In this document: positions 25,048 to 33,472 of the stretch, one piece after another
Layout: each line of letters begins with the position of its first letter
How positions within the stretch are numbered: position 1 is the stretch's first letter
Assembly: GCA_947593955.1 (NCBI GenBank)
Contig: CANQDV010000008.1
Span: 1-33,989, forward strand
Direction of reading: 5' to 3'
DNA length: 33,989 nucleotides
Origin: an uncultured Bacilli bacterium
Lineage (GTDB): Bacteria; Bacillota_I; Bacilli_A; RF39; UBA660
The notes under the pieces: generated by a model
The model's database searches: none
Seen by the model: the letters and a program-made list of their open reading frames with translations, nothing else
Told to the model about the DNA's origin: nothing
Program-made: the position numbers and the translations under genes

Positions 25048-26112
25048 TTAATTATTAATTATAGTTTCCCATTCAGAACATATTTTATTTACATCTAAAT
25101 CATTACGTAATTGCTTATTATTTTTATTAAATTTTAAACTTAAATTTGGGTTTAATATTAGTTCTTCCATTGCTTTAACCATAGCATTTATATCATTAAC
25201 TGGAACTAATAAACCATTTTGACCATTTTGGATAACCATTTTAGCTCCTCCAGGAGGACAATCTGTGCAGATGCAGGGAATACCAATGACCAATGCTTCT
25301 AACATAGAATTGGAAAGCCCTTCAAAATCTGAACTTAAAATAAAAATACTACTCTTAGCCATTAATTGATGAATATCCTTTGTATATCCCCTTAAAGTGA
25401 TTTTATCTTCCATTTCTAATTCTTTTATAAGTTTCATAAGATTATCATATTCAGGCCCTTTACCATAAATATCTAATTTATAATCTGAGTAAATATGAGA
25501 AATTTTAGAAAAAGATTTAATTAACAATGGAAGATTTTTTTGAGTTGATAACCTGCAAGCAGAAATAATTACTTTCTCATGCTTATAATCTTCCCATTTT
25601 GGCATATTATTTATTTCAACTGGATTCATAACAACATAGCCTTTTTTTTGAATTTTCTTATTAAAATATTGTTTTGCTTCATTTGTTTGGAATACTATAG
25701 CTTTGCTTTTTTTATAGCAATAATTTCTTAAAAATTTCTTTAATTTGCGCATTTTTACACTCTTATCATCCAATTCAGCTGGATCAATTCTTAATGAATA
25801 AATAATATTTTTTTTATTTATTAGAATAGTTTCATTATGGATAAATGAAATTATTGTATCAGGTTTATATTTTTTTATAATTTTCCTTATTTTAAATATT
25901 CTTTCGATAAATCTTAAAATAATATTATTACTTTTAGAGTTTATATATTCATAATGAACATCTTGATCTAATTTATACTCTTTTTCTTTTGAATATACTG
26001 CAATAAATTGAACCTCATAATCTTTTCTATTTAAATAATTAGCTATCAGTGAAGATACTCTTTCAGCTCCACCATTAGATAATCCATGCGATATTATTGA
26101 TATTTTTTTCAT
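25048..26112 (-). CDS. GT4 family glycosyltransferase
   Basis: A 354-residue GT-B enzyme. The N-terminal domain opens KKISIISHGLSNGGAERVSS, the acceptor-side glycine loop of GT4. The C-terminal domain has VISACRLSTQKNLPLLIKSF, LDIYGKGPEYD, ITLRGYTKDI and SSDFEGLSNSMLEAL, the E-x7-E donor-site motif. It is cytosolic or peripheral, with no membrane helix. It should add one sugar to the lipid-linked repeat unit. The ATG at 26112 has AGGTGA about ten bases upstream. It lies between the TupA-like gene at 26171 and the ATP-grasp gene at 23732. Donor sugar cannot be read. Confidence 0.9.
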   Translation of the reverse strand: MKKISIISHGLSNGGAERVSSLIANYLNRKDYEVQFIAVYSKEKEYKLDQDVHYEYINSKSNNIILRFIERIFKIRKIIKKYKPDTIISFIHNETILINKKNIIYSLRIDPAELDDKSVKMRKLKKFLRNYCYKKSKAIVFQTNEAKQYFNKKIQKKGYVVMNPVEINNMPKWEDYKHEKVIISACRLSTQKNLPLLIKSFSKISHIYSDYKLDIYGKGPEYDNLMKLIKELEMEDKITLRGYTKDIHQLMAKSSIFILSSDFEGLSNSMLEALVIGIPCICTDCPPGGAKMVIQNGQNGLLVPVNDINAMVKAMEELILNPNLSLKFNKNNKQLRNDLDVNKICSEWETIINN

Positions 26113-26170
26113 ATATTAAAATCACCTGCTTATTTTTTAACACTTTTAATAATTCAATTTTTGAATTATT

Positions 26171-27082
26171 TTACTTTTTCTTTATATTACTTAAATCAAT
26201 AAGTTTTCCTAGTTTTATATCCCAATCTTTTGGTTCAAATTTACAAAAGCCATTCCAATGGAAAAAAGTTAATTCACCCACATAAATATTACCATCACAT
26301 AAATACAAGTCAACTCTTAATATAGGAATATTTTTACTTAATTTTTTAGAAATTTCTACCATTTTTTTAAAATTTTTAGGTTTTTTTTCAATATTATTTG
26401 AAACTGGGTATATACATTTTAAATTTAATTTATTAAAATCCATATCATAATAATCATTGTGACGAGCAGTGTGCTTATCACCATGACATAGCAATAAAAG
26501 TTTAGGCTCACCATTAAAGCAGAAAAAATTATACTCTAATAACTCGGATTTATCAGTATTTTCTAATAGTTTTTCAATAATAATTCTTGGCTTTACATTT
26601 TTATAAGGCCATTCTCTACCAAAATAATAAAAGTTATTTTTCAAACATTTGTTAATTTCCTTACGAGCTTTCTTTTTATCAAAAGTTGCTTTATCTTTAC
26701 AAATAACTAAGCCACCTGAATCATGAGTACATTTTATTACAAACTTATCAGGAAGCTTATCAAAATCAATCTCATCGAATGAATCATATATTCCATATGT
26801 TGGAACAGTATATTTTTCTCCAATTAAGGAAGAAACATATTTTTTTGATTCATATTTATCAACCATTTTTGTATATTCTGGATTTCTATTATGTAATTTC
26901 AACCATTGCAGTTTTTCGTTAAAAGTTTGAGGATTATCTAAATTCATTTTTTCTTTAAAAGTTGCTTTATATAACAATTTTAAATATGTTTCATCACTCA
27001 TCCAATTAAGTAATTCCCTTTTACCTAAATATGTTACAATCTTATCATTATGTTCTATTGCCTCTTTAATATAATTTCTCAT
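26171..27082 (-). CDS. TupA-like ATP-grasp protein (copy 1)
   Basis: A 303-residue paralogue of the protein at 21436. It has NPQTFNEKLQWLKLHNRNP, YTKMVDKYESKKYVSSLIGE, FVIKCTHDSGGLVICKDK, FGREWPYKNVKPRIIIEKLL and LRVDLYLCDGNIYVGELTFF. The N-terminus differs: here a soluble start with YLGKRELLNWMSDE, against a hydrophobic start in copy 2. Both keep the ATP-grasp lysine and the acidic terminal motif. The start ATG shares one base with the stop of the preceding GT4 gene (TAATG), so translation is probably coupled. Role as in copy 2; the two copies probably modify different residues of the repeat unit. Confidence 0.87.
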   Translation of the reverse strand: MRNYIKEAIEHNDKIVTYLGKRELLNWMSDETYLKLLYKATFKEKMNLDNPQTFNEKLQWLKLHNRNPEYTKMVDKYESKKYVSSLIGEKYTVPTYGIYDSFDEIDFDKLPDKFVIKCTHDSGGLVICKDKATFDKKKARKEINKCLKNNFYYFGREWPYKNVKPRIIIEKLLENTDKSELLEYNFFCFNGEPKLLLLCHGDKHTARHNDYYDMDFNKLNLKCIYPVSNNIEKKPKNFKKMVEISKKLSKNIPILRVDLYLCDGNIYVGELTFFHWNGFCKFEPKDWDIKLGKLIDLSNIKKK

Positions 27083-28329
27083 TATTTACCTTCTTTCACC
27101 AATTTATTAAAAATTTCTATAAGATTTTCATAATGTTGTTGTTCTGAAAATTTTTGTGTTAATAATTTTTGCGATTCTTTGCCAAATTTAGTCAATAATT
27201 TTTCGTTATCAATTTTTTTAATTTTAACTATTAAGTCTTCATAATTTCCTGGTTCAAATAATAATCCATTTACATTATCAATTACTAATTCTGGTAAACT
27301 CCCTATATTGCTAGCAATTATTGCTTTTGAATGTTTAAAAGCTTCTAACGCAGTATTAGGTAAATTATCATACCATATGGATGGAATAATAACATAACGA
27401 CAATGACTTATAACTTTATCTAATTCTTTTCCACTTTTAAAACCTAAAAATTTAATGTTTTTTATTTTGTTTTCTTGACAATATTTTTTTAATCTTTGAG
27501 CTTCCTCTGTATTATCATCACCCATTATTTTCAATTTTTTATCTGGCATTTTCTCATATGCTTTAATAACAGTTTCTACACCTTTTTCTTCAGAAATTCG
27601 GCCAAAATATAATCCATAATCTCCAATAATGTTGTCATTGTTTTCTGATGGACTTGTAAATGTAGGAAGATGCATTATTTTATTTTTATCAAAGCCATTA
27701 ACTATTAATTTATTTTTTAAAAACTCTGATGGCGTTATAAAAGCATCAACATTATTATAAATTTTTGTTAGCTTATGAATTTTCATTGATAACACCCTAA
27801 TAAATGAAGCAACTGTAGAATTTTTGACACATTTATGCTTAATGCAACAAGTATAGCCTTTTATCAAACAATCTTCACAAATTTTTTTGCCTCTTAAAAA
27901 ATCAAATCTTGGACAAAGTAAAAAATAATCAGAAAGTCTTAAAACTACAGGTATGCCAAGTTCTTTAGCACCTTTAATAACACTAGGTGATAATTTATTT
28001 ACAAAATGTATAATATATATTATATCAGGTTTTACATCTTTAATTTCTTTTTTAATAGCCTTTTTTACAGGAAAAGAATAAATACTTCTCGATAGTAATT
28101 GAAGTATCGATTTTGGTGTTTTTTTTACTTCATCAAAATAAACAACATCCCTACCTCCGATTGGTTCAACAAAATATTTTTCATATTCTGTTTTTACATT
28201 TTTATTTGATTTAATTGAAAATGGAATCACTTCATGGCCATTCTTTTCTAAAACGCTTTTAATATTAAACATGTATTTTTCAGGACCACCTGATATAAAA
28301 TATCTGTAATTAACTATTAATACCCGCAT
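27082..28329 (-). CDS. GT4 family glycosyltransferase with Cys-rich insert
   Basis: A 415-residue GT-B enzyme. RVLIVNYRYFISGGPEKYMF is the N-terminal glycine loop, and GLYFGRISEEKGVETVIKAY, IKFLGFKSGKEL and NLPNTALEAFKHSKAIIASN form the donor domain. The N-terminal domain carries CPRFDFLRGKKICEDCLIKG followed by YTCCIKHKC (about residues 143-171), a cysteine-rich insert seen in a subset of capsular GT4 enzymes that may bind zinc. ATG at 28329 follows GAGGTAG. Its stop overlaps the start of the TupA-like gene by one base. It is downstream of the radical SAM gene. Donor and acceptor not determined. Confidence 0.9.
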   Translation of the reverse strand: MRVLIVNYRYFISGGPEKYMFNIKSVLEKNGHEVIPFSIKSNKNVKTEYEKYFVEPIGGRDVVYFDEVKKTPKSILQLLSRSIYSFPVKKAIKKEIKDVKPDIIYIIHFVNKLSPSVIKGAKELGIPVVLRLSDYFLLCPRFDFLRGKKICEDCLIKGYTCCIKHKCVKNSTVASFIRVLSMKIHKLTKIYNNVDAFITPSEFLKNKLIVNGFDKNKIMHLPTFTSPSENNDNIIGDYGLYFGRISEEKGVETVIKAYEKMPDKKLKIMGDDNTEEAQRLKKYCQENKIKNIKFLGFKSGKELDKVISHCRYVIIPSIWYDNLPNTALEAFKHSKAIIASNIGSLPELVIDNVNGLLFEPGNYEDLIVKIKKIDNEKLLTKFGKESQKLLTQKFSEQQHYENLIEIFNKLVKEGK

Positions 28330-28356
28330 ACACTACCTCAATTCATAATTTAAAAT

Positions 28357-29532
28357 TTATTTTCTCATTTGACTTTTAATATCAGCATCTACTATTTCTT
28401 CCCCAGTCTTATTTTTTAATTGTTCTTTAGATGCATTAGACAATCCATTATCAATTACACAGTTCATATCGCAAGTTGAACAAGCATCTAATTCATCTTT
28501 TGTTACTTTTCCATCCCTAAAATCTCTAACAATTTTATTTTCATACATCGAATATCTTTGCTTTTTATAAAATCTTAAGAATTTATGTTTAATTACCCAC
28601 CATGCTGGTTTCCAAATATATTTATGCATTGCCGGAGAGACAGAACCAATCATCCAACATTGTCTATCACAATGTCTTACTTCATCTCTTACTTTATCTG
28701 CTTGTTCAGAATTCCATAATTCATTCCAAGTTTGTTCATTTAAGTTGCCCATTACTTTTTTCTCTTTTGTTCCATTACAAGGCATTACATCACCATAAGG
28801 ATCAATAAAGAATGTATCGAAAGCCATATCACAAGGAAGTAATCTTTTTTGACCATAGATATAATTTATAAGGCCATGATTGAAATATGCTCTAAACCAT
28901 TTCTTTGGTGAATTTGATTTTAATAATTCGTTTATTAAATTTTCAAATTCTTTAGCAACCATTGGTCTATTATGAATAATATTTTTAGCTTCAACAAAGT
29001 AAAAACTATTATGAAGTGATGCTGTGGCAAATTCCATATTTAGTTCATCTGATAATTTATATAATGATACTAAATCTTTTGCATTAGCATCTTGAACAGT
29101 CATACCAAATCCAACATCAGGATGTTTCATTTCAACTAATTTCTTTAATGTACTATATCCTCGATTAAATCCATCAGGTAATCCTCTAATTTTATTATTA
29201 GTTTCTTCTAATCCCTCAATAGATATTCTAATACCTACATTAGGAAATTCTTCACATAATTTAATAATTCTATCTGTAAAGAATCCATTAGTAGAAATAA
29301 CTATTCGGTCAGATTTTTTGTATAACTCTCTTACTATATCAGGCAAGTCTTCCCTTATAAAAGGTTCACCACCTGTAATATTAGTAAAATACATTTTAGG
29401 TAATTTTTTTATCGTTTCAATACTTAATTCTTCATCAGGTCTTGAAGGACATTTATACCTATTACACATTGTACATCTAGCATTACATCTATATGTTACT
29501 ATAACTGTACCATTTAATTTTTTTTCTTTCAT
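28357..29532 (-). CDS. Radical SAM/SPASM domain protein
   Basis: The 391-residue protein has the radical SAM cluster motif C16-N-A-R-C20-T-M-C23, followed by NITGGEPFIREDLPD (the GGE motif that holds SAM) and VISTNGFFTD. The C-terminal part has a SPASM-like region: LPCDMAFDTFFIDPYGDVMP, CNG, then MGNLNEQTWNELWNSE and CDRQC, and a last CSTCDMNC near residue 365, enough Cys for one or two auxiliary Fe-S clusters. Such proteins modify peptides, sugars or carry out epimerisation and dehydrogenation. Here the gene sits among glycosyltransferases, overlapping the acyltransferase gene before it by ATGA, so a role in modifying a sugar or a glycan-linked amino acid is plausible. No precursor peptide gene was seen nearby. 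Confidence 0.88.
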   Translation of the reverse strand: MKEKKLNGTVIVTYRCNARCTMCNRYKCPSRPDEELSIETIKKLPKMYFTNITGGEPFIREDLPDIVRELYKKSDRIVISTNGFFTDRIIKLCEEFPNVGIRISIEGLEETNNKIRGLPDGFNRGYSTLKKLVEMKHPDVGFGMTVQDANAKDLVSLYKLSDELNMEFATASLHNSFYFVEAKNIIHNRPMVAKEFENLINELLKSNSPKKWFRAYFNHGLINYIYGQKRLLPCDMAFDTFFIDPYGDVMPCNGTKEKKVMGNLNEQTWNELWNSEQADKVRDEVRHCDRQCWMIGSVSPAMHKYIWKPAWWVIKHKFLRFYKKQRYSMYENKIVRDFRDGKVTKDELDACSTCDMNCVIDNGLSNASKEQLKNKTGEEIVDADIKSQMRK

Positions 29533-30539
29533 TTACTTACCTCTTTCTTATATTTATTTATAGTTTTAACTGGAAAAAAGAAAAATTCTGTATAACCTAT
29601 TTTTTCACTTATTTTTGAGATAACAACAGGTGCATATATACTTATTATAATGCCAACTACTAAATGTATCAAATAATTATATATTCCTATTTTAAACATT
29701 AAAATTCTTACCCCCCCCGCACATATAGTATGTAACAAATAAATTTGAAAGGTATAATTTTTATATGTATCTAAAATTTTAGAATGAGTTATATTTTTAA
29801 ATATTTTAATACAAATTAAAATGCCAAAAATTGCAAATAAAATATTAATAAAAGACATTAAATAACTATTAATAGTTGGTATATTAAATACAATTAAAGC
29901 CAATAATAGATATAAGAAAATTGTTAAATACATCAAAAAATTATTGTTATTTTTATCATTAATTTTTTCATATTTTATAAATGTGCCAAAGTAAAAATAT
30001 ATTCCATAATTCATAATAGTATTTAAAAAATATAAATTAGTATTATTAAATATTACATATATTTTTAATAAGAAAAAAATACTAAAAACTATTTTTGTAT
30101 TATTTTTACATATTTTTTCAATAAGTGGAACTACTATAAATATAGAAAGTAATGAATATAAGTACCAATAAGGAGCTATTGGATGATTAAAAATTCCTAT
30201 CCATCCTTTAAAACCATGTGCTGTATTAACAGCATTTGAAAAAATAGTGTTTAATGTCATAAATATAATGTAAAAAGTAAAATATGGAATAGCTAAATTA
30301 ATTATTTTTTTTAATTCAAATTTTTTATAGTTTTTCCAATTAAAATCTTTTTTATTTTTAAAATACAAAATTCCACTTATACACATAAATAATGGCATAT
30401 GAAATAAATAAATAGTATAAATTATATATTCGATTAAATAATTATCAGAAATAACTGTTAATGACATTAATAAATGACCTAAAACTACTAATAAACAGGC
30501 AAATGCTTTAGTATAATCTATCCATTCTATTCTATCCAT
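29529..30539 (-). CDS. Acyltransferase-3 family membrane protein with internal G8 run
   Basis: A 336-residue polytopic protein. RIEWIDYTKAFACLLVVLGH opens the acyltransferase-3 family with its conserved Asp and His, followed by LFHMPLFMCISGILYF and about nine further helices. IAPYWYLYSLL corresponds to the W-F/Y-L segment before the fifth helix. It should O-acylate a sugar of the exported glycan. Codons 274-277 (A-G-G-V) near the C-terminus contain a G8 run. Loss of one G gives TAA at once and gain of one gives TAA within about seven codons, removing the last helices. The ATG at 30539 has GAGGAGG upstream. Its stop overlaps the radical SAM start (ATGA). Confidence 0.87.
   Translation of the reverse strand: MDRIEWIDYTKAFACLLVVLGHLLMSLTVISDNYLIEYIIYTIYLFHMPLFMCISGILYFKNKKDFNWKNYKKFELKKIINLAIPYFTFYIIFMTLNTIFSNAVNTAHGFKGWIGIFNHPIAPYWYLYSLLSIFIVVPLIEKICKNNTKIVFSIFFLLKIYVIFNNTNLYFLNTIMNYGIYFYFGTFIKYEKINDKNNNNFLMYLTIFLYLLLALIVFNIPTINSYLMSFINILFAIFGILICIKIFKNITHSKILDTYKNYTFQIYLLHTICAGGVRILMFKIGIYNYLIHLVVGIIISIYAPVVISKISEKIGYTEFFFFPVKTINKYKKEVSK
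29711..29718 (-). repeat. G8 homopolymer inside the second acyltransferase gene
   Basis: Coding strand GCG GGG GGG GTA at residues 274-277, in the same reading phase and with the same TGC...TAAG flanks as the run at 24073, although the genes are unrelated. Confidence 0.92.
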
Positions 30540-30567
30540 GATATCCTCCTCTCAAAATTATAATTAT

Positions 30568-31683
30568 TTATTTGTAAGCTTTCATAGTCTTTTCTACTAC
30601 ATCATCCCAGTTATATTTTTTTAAAATATAGCTTTGAGCATTCTTTTTATATTTTTTAACTAAATCAATATTATCGTTTAATTTTTGCATTTTTTTTGCT
30701 AAGTCAACAATATTTGCTTTTTCAAAGGTTATTCCTTTATCTTCCATTACAGTAGAACACTCTTGTATATTAGATGTTAAGCAACAATTACCATAACTCA
30801 TTGCTTCTAGTAAACTAAGTGGCATACCTTCTAAATCACTAGGAAGAATATAAACATAAGCGTTACTATATAATTCTTCTAATTCTTTACCTTGAATAAA
30901 GCCAGTGAAAATAATATTTTTATTATTTTTTGCTTTATTTTGTAATTCTATAAAATAATCATCAGTATCACTTGCTCCACCAGCAACAACTAATTTCTTA
31001 TTAGTTTTAATATTGTTAAATGCATCAATTAAATAATGAATGCCTTTTTCTGGTACTATTCTTCCCAAAAATAAGAAATAATCATCATTTTTTAGTTTAT
31101 ACATTTTAGTAATGACATCAGGTTTTACAATATTAGGCTTATTTACTCCATTAGGTATAAATATCGTTTCTCTATTATAAGTATCTTTAAAATATTTTTT
31201 TACATTTTCGCTTAAAACAATTATTTCATCGGCATATTTAACAGCCATTTTTTCACCAAATTTAATATATTTAGTAGCAAAGCCACCCCATTTAGCTCTT
31301 TGCCAATCTAATCCATGAATTGTAGCAATTACTCTTTTTTTAGAAAACAATTTTATTATTGGTATCATTGCACACGGACCTTCAGCATGATAATGAACAA
31401 TTTCATTTTTAGAAAATAAAACTTTTAAAGTCGCAAAAAAGGATGAAGTCATTGCTGCTAATCCTTTTTTGTCTATAGTAAAAACTTCTTTAATTTTTAC
31501 TCCTTTATATTCTTTTTGCTTTTCTATTTTTTGATTTTTGTCAAGAACGTGCTTTCCTTTTCGATTATAACAAGTTACTTCATTTCCTAATTTAACCATT
31601 CTTGTTGCTAGTTCTTCAACTACTATTTCTACTCCACCTTCTCTAGATGGTATTCTTTTATGTCCTAACATTGCTATTTTCAT
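30568..31683 (-). CDS. GT4 glycosyltransferase of the DUF1972/Cps2T (rhamnosyltransferase-like) type
   Basis: The 371 residues begin MKIAMLGHKRIPSREGGVEI followed by VVEELATRM, the signature of the DUF1972 N-terminal domain found in Cps2T-like enzymes, which add the second sugar of many streptococcal capsules. The C-terminal GT4 domain shows FLFLGRIVPEKGIHYLIDAF, LVVAGGASDTDDY and YILPSDLEGMPLSLLEAMSY with the E-x7-E motif. Being third in the operon, behind the initiating transferase, fits a second-step transferase. Donor sugar is not certain: Cps2T itself uses dTDP-L-rhamnose, but no rmlC/rmlD is seen here. ATG at 31683 follows AGTAGG. Confidence 0.88.
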   Translation of the reverse strand: MKIAMLGHKRIPSREGGVEIVVEELATRMVKLGNEVTCYNRKGKHVLDKNQKIEKQKEYKGVKIKEVFTIDKKGLAAMTSSFFATLKVLFSKNEIVHYHAEGPCAMIPIIKLFSKKRVIATIHGLDWQRAKWGGFATKYIKFGEKMAVKYADEIIVLSENVKKYFKDTYNRETIFIPNGVNKPNIVKPDVITKMYKLKNDDYFLFLGRIVPEKGIHYLIDAFNNIKTNKKLVVAGGASDTDDYFIELQNKAKNNKNIIFTGFIQGKELEELYSNAYVYILPSDLEGMPLSLLEAMSYGNCCLTSNIQECSTVMEDKGITFEKANIVDLAKKMQKLNDNIDLVKKYKKNAQSYILKKYNWDDVVEKTMKAYK

Positions 31684-31689
31684 ACAAAC

Positions 31690-32736
31690 CTACTTATAAA
31701 ATTCCTTATACCATTCAGCAAATTTTCTTAAGCCTCTTCTTAAAGGAGTATTTGGTTTAAAACCATAATCTCTTTCAAGTGGTGTTGTATCAGCATAAGT
31801 AATTGGCACATCACCAGCTTGCATTGGTACTAATTCTTTATGGGCTTCAAAGTCATAATCTTCAGGTAAAACCCCTGCTCTAACTAATTCTTCTTGCAAA
31901 ATAGTTACAAAGTCTAATAAATTCTCTGGATTACTATTACCTATATTATAAACTTGATAAGGAGGAATAGGTAATCCGTCTTCTCCATTTTTCTTTTCAG
32001 GAGCCCCTTGCATTACTCTTATAACTCCTTCAACTATATCATCAATATAGGTAAAATCTCTTTTACAATTACCATAATTAAATATTTTAATTGTTTCTCC
32101 CGCAATTAATTTATTAGTAAATCCAAAATAAGCCATATCTGGTCTACCAGCTGGTCCGTAAACCGTAAAAAATCTTAACCCTGTACTAGGAATATTATAA
32201 AGTTTAGAATAAGCATGGGCTAGTAATTCATTAGATTTTTTTGTTGCAGCATATAAAGAAACTGGATTATCTACTTTATCGTCTACACTATAAGGCACTT
32301 TTTTATTAGAACCATAGACTGATGATGAAGATGCATAAACTAAATGTTCAACTTCATTATGCCGACAAGCCTCTAAAATATTATAAAAACCAATAATATT
32401 TGATTCAATATAAACATCAGGATTAGTAATAGAATATCTAACTCCTGCTTGTGCTGCTAGATTAACTACAACTTCTGGTTTATATTCATTAAATACTTTA
32501 TTAATTAATTCTTTATCAGCTAAATTTCCTTTAACAAAAGTATAATTTGGATTATTAATAAGTTCATTTAAACGATATTCTTTTAAATGAACATCATAAT
32601 AATCATTCATATTATCAATACCTATTACTTTTATATTAGGATAATCATTAAGTAATCTTTTAACCAAAAAAAAGCCAATAAATCCGGAAGATCCAGTTAC
32701 TAATATTGTTTTATTATTTAAATCTATTTTTTTCAT
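31690..32736 (-). CDS. UDP-glucuronate 4-epimerase
   Basis: Interconverts UDP-glucuronate and UDP-galacturonate. The 348-residue protein has GSSGFIGFFL (NAD loop), GIDNMNDYYDVHLKEYRL, AAQAGVRYSITNP, the catalytic YAATKKS (Y-x3-K) and the GlcA-epimerase signature FTVYGPAGRPDMAYFGFTNK followed by FNYGNCKRDFTYIDDI, which sets it apart from GalE. Length is normal. It follows the initiating transferase by 2 bases and precedes the Cps2T-like gene. Its presence means the repeat unit probably contains galacturonic acid, a natural partner for the three ATP-grasp enzymes if they amidate uronic acids (inference). A UDP-glucose 6-dehydrogenase gene is not in the window. Confidence 0.93.
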   Translation of the reverse strand: MKKIDLNNKTILVTGSSGFIGFFLVKRLLNDYPNIKVIGIDNMNDYYDVHLKEYRLNELINNPNYTFVKGNLADKELINKVFNEYKPEVVVNLAAQAGVRYSITNPDVYIESNIIGFYNILEACRHNEVEHLVYASSSSVYGSNKKVPYSVDDKVDNPVSLYAATKKSNELLAHAYSKLYNIPSTGLRFFTVYGPAGRPDMAYFGFTNKLIAGETIKIFNYGNCKRDFTYIDDIVEGVIRVMQGAPEKKNGEDGLPIPPYQVYNIGNSNPENLLDFVTILQEELVRAGVLPEDYDFEAHKELVPMQAGDVPITYADTTPLERDYGFKPNTPLRRGLRKFAEWYKEFYK

Positions 32737-32738
32737 AC

Positions 32739-33413
32739 TTATTTAGCCCCTTTTTCACCCAATACAACAGAAAAAGTTTTAATAAATATTTCGGCATCTA
32801 ATTTTAAACTACGATGATTAGAGTAATAAGATTCTAATTCTAATCTTTTACGAAAACTAATATCACTTCTTCCAGATACTTGCCAATAACCTGTAATACC
32901 AGGTTTAGTTTTAATAATAGTTTTATAATATTTACCCATATCTTTCTTTTCTTTAGGTAAATATGGTCTATTACCTATCATTGTCATTTGACCAAATAAA
33001 ACATTAATAAATTGAGGCATTTCATCAATAGATGATTTTCTAATAAATTTACCAGCTTTAGTTATTCTCGGATCATTTTTTAATTTCTTATTTAATTGAT
33101 ATTCTTCTTTATATTTAGGATCTTTTAATAATTCTTTTAATACTTCATCAGCGTTAGGTACCATTGTTCTAAATTTAAATAATTTAAATAATTTTCCATT
33201 CTTGCCTATTCTTTGTTGTGTATAAAAAATTGAATGAAAATCACCTTTTAACATATACATTATTTTTACTATAACTGCTACAGGTATTAATAAAATTATT
33301 CCAATTACACTACAAAGAATATCAAATGTTCTTTTGATAAATTGATACATATATTGTTTCTTAATAATATCGTCTTCTACACTATCCACTGATGTAATAC
33401 TTACCCCATCCAT
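32739..33413 (-). CDS. Initiating sugar-phosphate transferase (polyprenyl-phosphate, WbaP/WcaJ C-terminal type)
   Basis: Moves a sugar-1-phosphate from a UDP-sugar to undecaprenyl phosphate, the first step of repeat-unit assembly. The 224 residues hold just the catalytic half of the bacterial sugar transferase family: one hydrophobic segment (about 31-54), then FYTQQRIGKNGKLFKLFKFR followed by TM, LRKSSIDEMPQFINVLFGQ-like RKSSIDEMPQFINVLFGQM, MIGNRPYLP and KPGITGYWQVSGRSD. The multi-helix N-terminal region of long WbaP enzymes is absent, as in many Gram-positive proteins. It is the first gene of the operon, behind an extended -10 promoter, and the ATG at 33413 follows AAGGGTG. Confidence 0.94.
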   Translation of the reverse strand: MDGVSITSVDSVEDDIIKKQYMYQFIKRTFDILCSVIGIILLIPVAVIVKIMYMLKGDFHSIFYTQQRIGKNGKLFKLFKFRTMVPNADEVLKELLKDPKYKEEYQLNKKLKNDPRITKAGKFIRKSSIDEMPQFINVLFGQMTMIGNRPYLPKEKKDMGKYYKTIIKTKPGITGYWQVSGRSDISFRKRLELESYYSNHRSLKLDAEIFIKTFSVVLGEKGAK

Positions 33414-33427
33414 AAATTCACACCCTT

Positions 33428-33454
33428 TTTGACTAATACTTATATTAGATCAAA
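33428..33454 (-). promoter_or_regulatory. Hairpin in the leader of the polysaccharide operon
   Basis: TTTGA-CTAATA (33428-33438) and TATTAG-A-TCAAA (33443-33454) pair into an 11-bp stem with one bulged A and a 4-base loop, directly before the ribosome site. It lacks a T run, so it is not a terminator. It could protect the transcript or bind a regulator. Confidence 0.4.
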
Positions 33455-33472
33455 TAAATATTTAACATAAAT

